A DNA stretch of 64,000 nt from Telopea speciosissima (Eukaryota > Streptophyta > Magnoliopsida > Proteales > Proteaceae), in contig NC_057916.1 in the NCBI RefSeq assembly GCF_018873765.1, positions 12,707,501 through 12,771,500 on the forward strand, given 5' to 3'. The notes below the pieces were generated by a model. It saw nothing but the letters and a program-made list of their open reading frames with translations. It did not search any database and was not told the DNA's origin. Below are positions 61,435-64,000 of this stretch, in pieces. A program made the position numbers and the translations under genes. Position 1 is the stretch's first letter. Every line of letters begins with the position of its first letter.

Positions 61435-62071
61435 TAGGGGGTGTCAAATTTCAGCTAAAATTGGCATCGATGATCAAAACCAACCAATTCCAACCAGATC
61501 AAATCGAACCAAACTCTATTTAGGGGTCGATCCAAGGCTTGCCCTGGTGGTTCGCTACTCCCTTGGGAGAACTGCGTCAGGCGCTTGATCGGTGGTTCAA
61601 ATCTCCTTAGCGACACCTAATCCACATTTAATTGCTTTCCAAGAAGTGGAGTCTTTGGGTACCATATTTGACCCCTTGTGGGTCCCCTCGTTGTCTCCTT
61701 GTGGGGTCCTGTTAAGGTTGATGGCCAGTGGGCCCTTGAATTGCACCCCCAAAAAAAAAAAAAACTCTATTCAGGGGTTAGTTTCTATCTGGGCTCTTAC
61801 AAAACCAATAGAAATTGAAAACGCTCCAATAGAAAACCACATTGAACCCAATAAATACTGGGAAAATCTAAAAAATCAATACAAATTGTACTTTTTCAAT
61901 CGAACTAATAGCAACCCATTAACCAAATCTGATATATACCCGAAATTGAACTGGATTGAAACCGATACTTTTCTTGTTGGGCAGGCTTTGGTTTAACCCA
62001 ATTAAGAATTGAGAACGAAGACTGATTCAACTTGATCAAAATCGAACCAAACCAACCGATTGATAACCCTA
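61435..62071. mobile_element. hAT-type MITE containing a nested SINE
   Basis: It runs from TAGGGGGTGTCAAATTTC to GATTGATAACCCTA, with flanking 8-mers CCAAGGAG (61427-61434) and CGAAGGAG (62072-62079) that match at 7 of 8 positions. Subtracting the SINE and one copy of its target duplication leaves about 386 bp, the size of its relatives at 14482 (394 bp) and 55444 (392 bp). Confidence 0.8.
61528..61761 (+). mobile_element. tRNA-derived SINE, long form, with 17-bp target duplication
   Basis: The head reads CCAAGGCTTGCCCTGGTGG, GCTACTCCCTTGGGAG and the B-box-like GGTGGTTCAAATCTCC. A body of about 120 bp follows, then GTTGATGGCC and CCCTTGAATTGCAC and an A tail. It is flanked by AAACTCTATTTAGGGGT (61511-61527) and the same 17-mer with one mismatch (61762-61778). 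The shorter relative at 36714-36843 lacks the middle. I do not recognise a named family. Confidence 0.8.
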
Positions 62072-62484
62072 CGAAGGAGAGTCAGCTCTTCCCATATATG
62101 TGATATGTAGATTTTAATACTTATCACACTTGTGAGTGCCATTCGGCAAACACGTGGCCTAATTTAAATACATATATTTGGCAATTAATATTTCGTTTCT
62201 ATTACCCTCTTGAGGTGGGAACCCATCTATTTTTTTGCTTGTAAATTGATTTGGTAAGATAGATTATTATGGAGGTACAAATGGAGCCACCTATGTTAAC
62301 AAACTCAGAAGAATTGTGCTTTTTAAATTTAACACACAAAAATGATGCCAAAAATATGTATTGAAATTTTGAAAAATTGTTTTTCTGACACTTTATTAGC
62401 ATAATTAAAGGATAGACGATTTGATCATTTTAATCAACGAATATATGAAGTTAAAATGAATGTATAAGGTGCAAATTTATCACA

Positions 62485-62860
62485 TCTGTAGCTGAAATTA
62501 GGATGTTGAGATGGATGAGTGGTAAAATTAAAAAAGATAAAATAAAGAATGAACAAATCAGAGTTAATTTAGGAATAGCTCCGATACATGGTAAGTTGCG
62601 AGAAAATCGTTTGAGCTGGTTTGGACATGTATAATGGAGGCTTTTGATTGCTCCAGCAGGGAAGGGTGATTTATTTAGATTGAGAGAAATTAAAGAGTCA
62701 CAGTAGACCCAAATTGATTCTAAGAGAAGTGATGTAAGAAAATAAATGCATAGCTTAGGACTCATAACAAGTAAGACTTTGAATAGAGCCGATTGTAAAA
62801 CCAGGATCCATATAACCGAACCCATTTAGTTGAGGAAGATGTGTAAAGTTTTGTTGAGTT
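62485..62860 (+). mobile_element. RTE-like LINE 3' fragment
   Basis: The sequence reads [20 protein letters not shown], then IRVNLGIAPIHGKLRENRLSW and FGHV, with breaks after that. The tail 'ccgaacccatttagttgag' matches the other RTE-like copies. No target duplication was found. Confidence 0.7.
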
Positions 62861-62944
62861 GTAATCACCACATCATTCTATGTATCCTTCCCAAGTCCCA
62901 AACATGTGATACACTCTGGCAAAAATCTACGGTCATGTACCAGG

Positions 62945-63045
62945 GCTTGTAGAGTGGTTTGGCGCAATGGTAAGTTGACACATTGTCTTAGATGAAAGAG
63001 CTCAAGACTCACCATTTGTTAAATCATAGTTTTTTTTTTTTTCCT
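62945..63045 (+). mobile_element. Possible tRNA-derived SINE head
   Basis: 'tggtttggcgcaatggtaag' resembles an A box, and 'gctcaagactcacc' could be a decayed B box. A T run follows. The evidence is weak, and the resemblance may be chance. Confidence 0.3.
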
Positions 63046-64000
63046 GCCTTTCTTGATGCCCCTTTGACATCACAACTCAAAAGAGTTTTTAAGTTGAAAA
63101 ATCAACTTGATCATGTGATCGTTGCTTAACAAGGGGAAAGGGGAAGCATATTCCTGGCCATAAGGTCATTCAAAGAAAGAAATTTGATAAAGACCAAGTT
63201 TCCCTTCAACCATAGACTTTGATCCTTAGATTAGATTGAGAAAGAGTATTTTCGGTTTCATATAATAGGGTTGGGAGCTAATGATGACTTCAAAATTCAA
63301 TTACATTGTCACCTCGCCAACGGTGAAGGAAAACTTAATCTAGTAAAGCATAATTAAATTACAAATTAATCAAATAGCAAATAATCATCAAGTCAAGTTG
63401 AATTTTTATTTAAATTGACTATGACGTATTTTTTTTTTTATCTAATTAGATGATTCCTCATGATGCAAGTGTGGGGGATTCTCTCACGCTACACCAATGG
63501 CGACACAGAGAACGATATCATGCATATGAGATCCACATGGTCAAGAGAAGAACAAAATAATAATAAAAGACCCATATGAGAGAGCAATAGTGCACAAGCG
63601 ACGTGGGGATTAAGATTAAACTAGAATTGACACACTTTTTGTTTTTGGAGAAAAGTTCTCTACAGAGGAGTGTAACGATCATGCATAGACACAAATGGGG
63701 TGAAATGGCCGCTCCGTCCCCATGATACCAACGCGCTCTCTCGGTGACCCCAAGTGCAGGGCCACGTTCCCCACAGAGAATGCAGGCCCATTTTTTTGTT
63801 ATATTGAAAGAAATGAATTTAGGCAAATTTCACAAAATCTATAGGAAAATCATTCATGATAAACCAAAAGCAGGTCAACCAGCTACTCCTTTGCTTTTGT
63901 TTGTCCAATTAAGCAAATGTAACCTATCATGAAAATCACAATGGTGGGGCCGTTGGGGCAAGTCTTTTCTACACTATTACCAAATCCAACTGGCCCAATC
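63046..64000. other. Gene-free end of the window
   Basis: No gene was recognised. A candidate foldback element (63641-63783) and a dispersed-repeat remnant near 63470-63560 are the only structures noted. Confidence 0.45.
63641..63783. mobile_element. Candidate foldback MITE
   Basis: Imperfect inverted ends (GAGAAAAGTTCTCTACAGAG against GCATTCTCTGTGGGGAA on the other strand) enclose GGGGTGAAATGGCCGCTCC, a diverged version of the shared loop core. No target duplication was found. Confidence 0.4.

Noticed and set aside
61592-61996. 134-codon open frame
   Set aside because: It runs from the SINE into the hAT-type MITE, both non-coding.

Overview
This is a stretch of plant nuclear DNA, most likely from a dicot or early-diverging angiosperm. 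It is AT-rich and intron-rich. It carries plant-specific protein families (NaKR-type HMA protein, dirigent protein, P-class PPR, TRM/DUF4378 protein, Golgi UDP-glucuronate decarboxylase), an Au SINE, and dense small non-autonomous DNA transposons (MITEs). The species cannot be named from the sequence alone. There are no prokaryotic features, no CRISPR array, and no LTR-retrotransposon coding region that I can recognise.

Layout. 1-4.6 kb: intergenic DNA with an intact tRNA-Arg(UCG) and a decayed LINE carrying a nested hAT-type MITE. 4.6-7.0 kb (minus): four-exon gene for 60S ribosomal protein L35 (uL29), with telo-box and site II motifs upstream. 7.3-17.2 kb: gene-free, rich in foldback MITEs. 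17.4-20.4 kb (plus): nine-exon monoacylglycerol-lipase-like hydrolase whose stop codon abuts a foldback MITE. 20.4-27.3 kb: MITE cluster plus rearranged fragments duplicated from the next gene. 27.3-34.9 kb (plus): seven-exon UDP-glucuronic acid decarboxylase (UXS, membrane-anchored type), whose first intron has the hallmarks of a U12-type AT-AC intron. 35-40.3 kb: gene-free, with two SINE families and Tourist-type MITEs. 40.3-41.4 kb (plus): three-exon NaKR-like heavy-metal-associated protein. 44.0 kb: tRNA-Ala(UGC). 44.7-45.7 kb (minus): intronless dirigent protein of the long ESB1/DIR10 type. 47.1-48.6 kb (minus): intronless mitochondrial-type PPR protein. 50.6-60.1 kb (minus): five-exon TRM-family protein (DUF3741/DUF4378), with a 5.6-kb intron full of nested transposons. 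60.2-64 kb: gene-free, with an hAT-type MITE that contains a SINE.

The genes are ordinary, independent housekeeping or developmental plant genes with no operon-like organisation. UXS (UDP-xylose supply) and the dirigent protein both relate to cell walls, but nothing shows that they are linked.

The most unusual signals are four. First, the AT-AC intron in UXS. Second, a set of foldback elements that share a loop core while having unrelated arms. Third, a long inverted repeat folded across the UXS stop codon. Fourth, a two-copy tRNA-derived SINE family defined here by its own target-site duplications. All exon structures were built by hand from splice signals, reading phase and remembered family sequence; no alignment or expression data were available.
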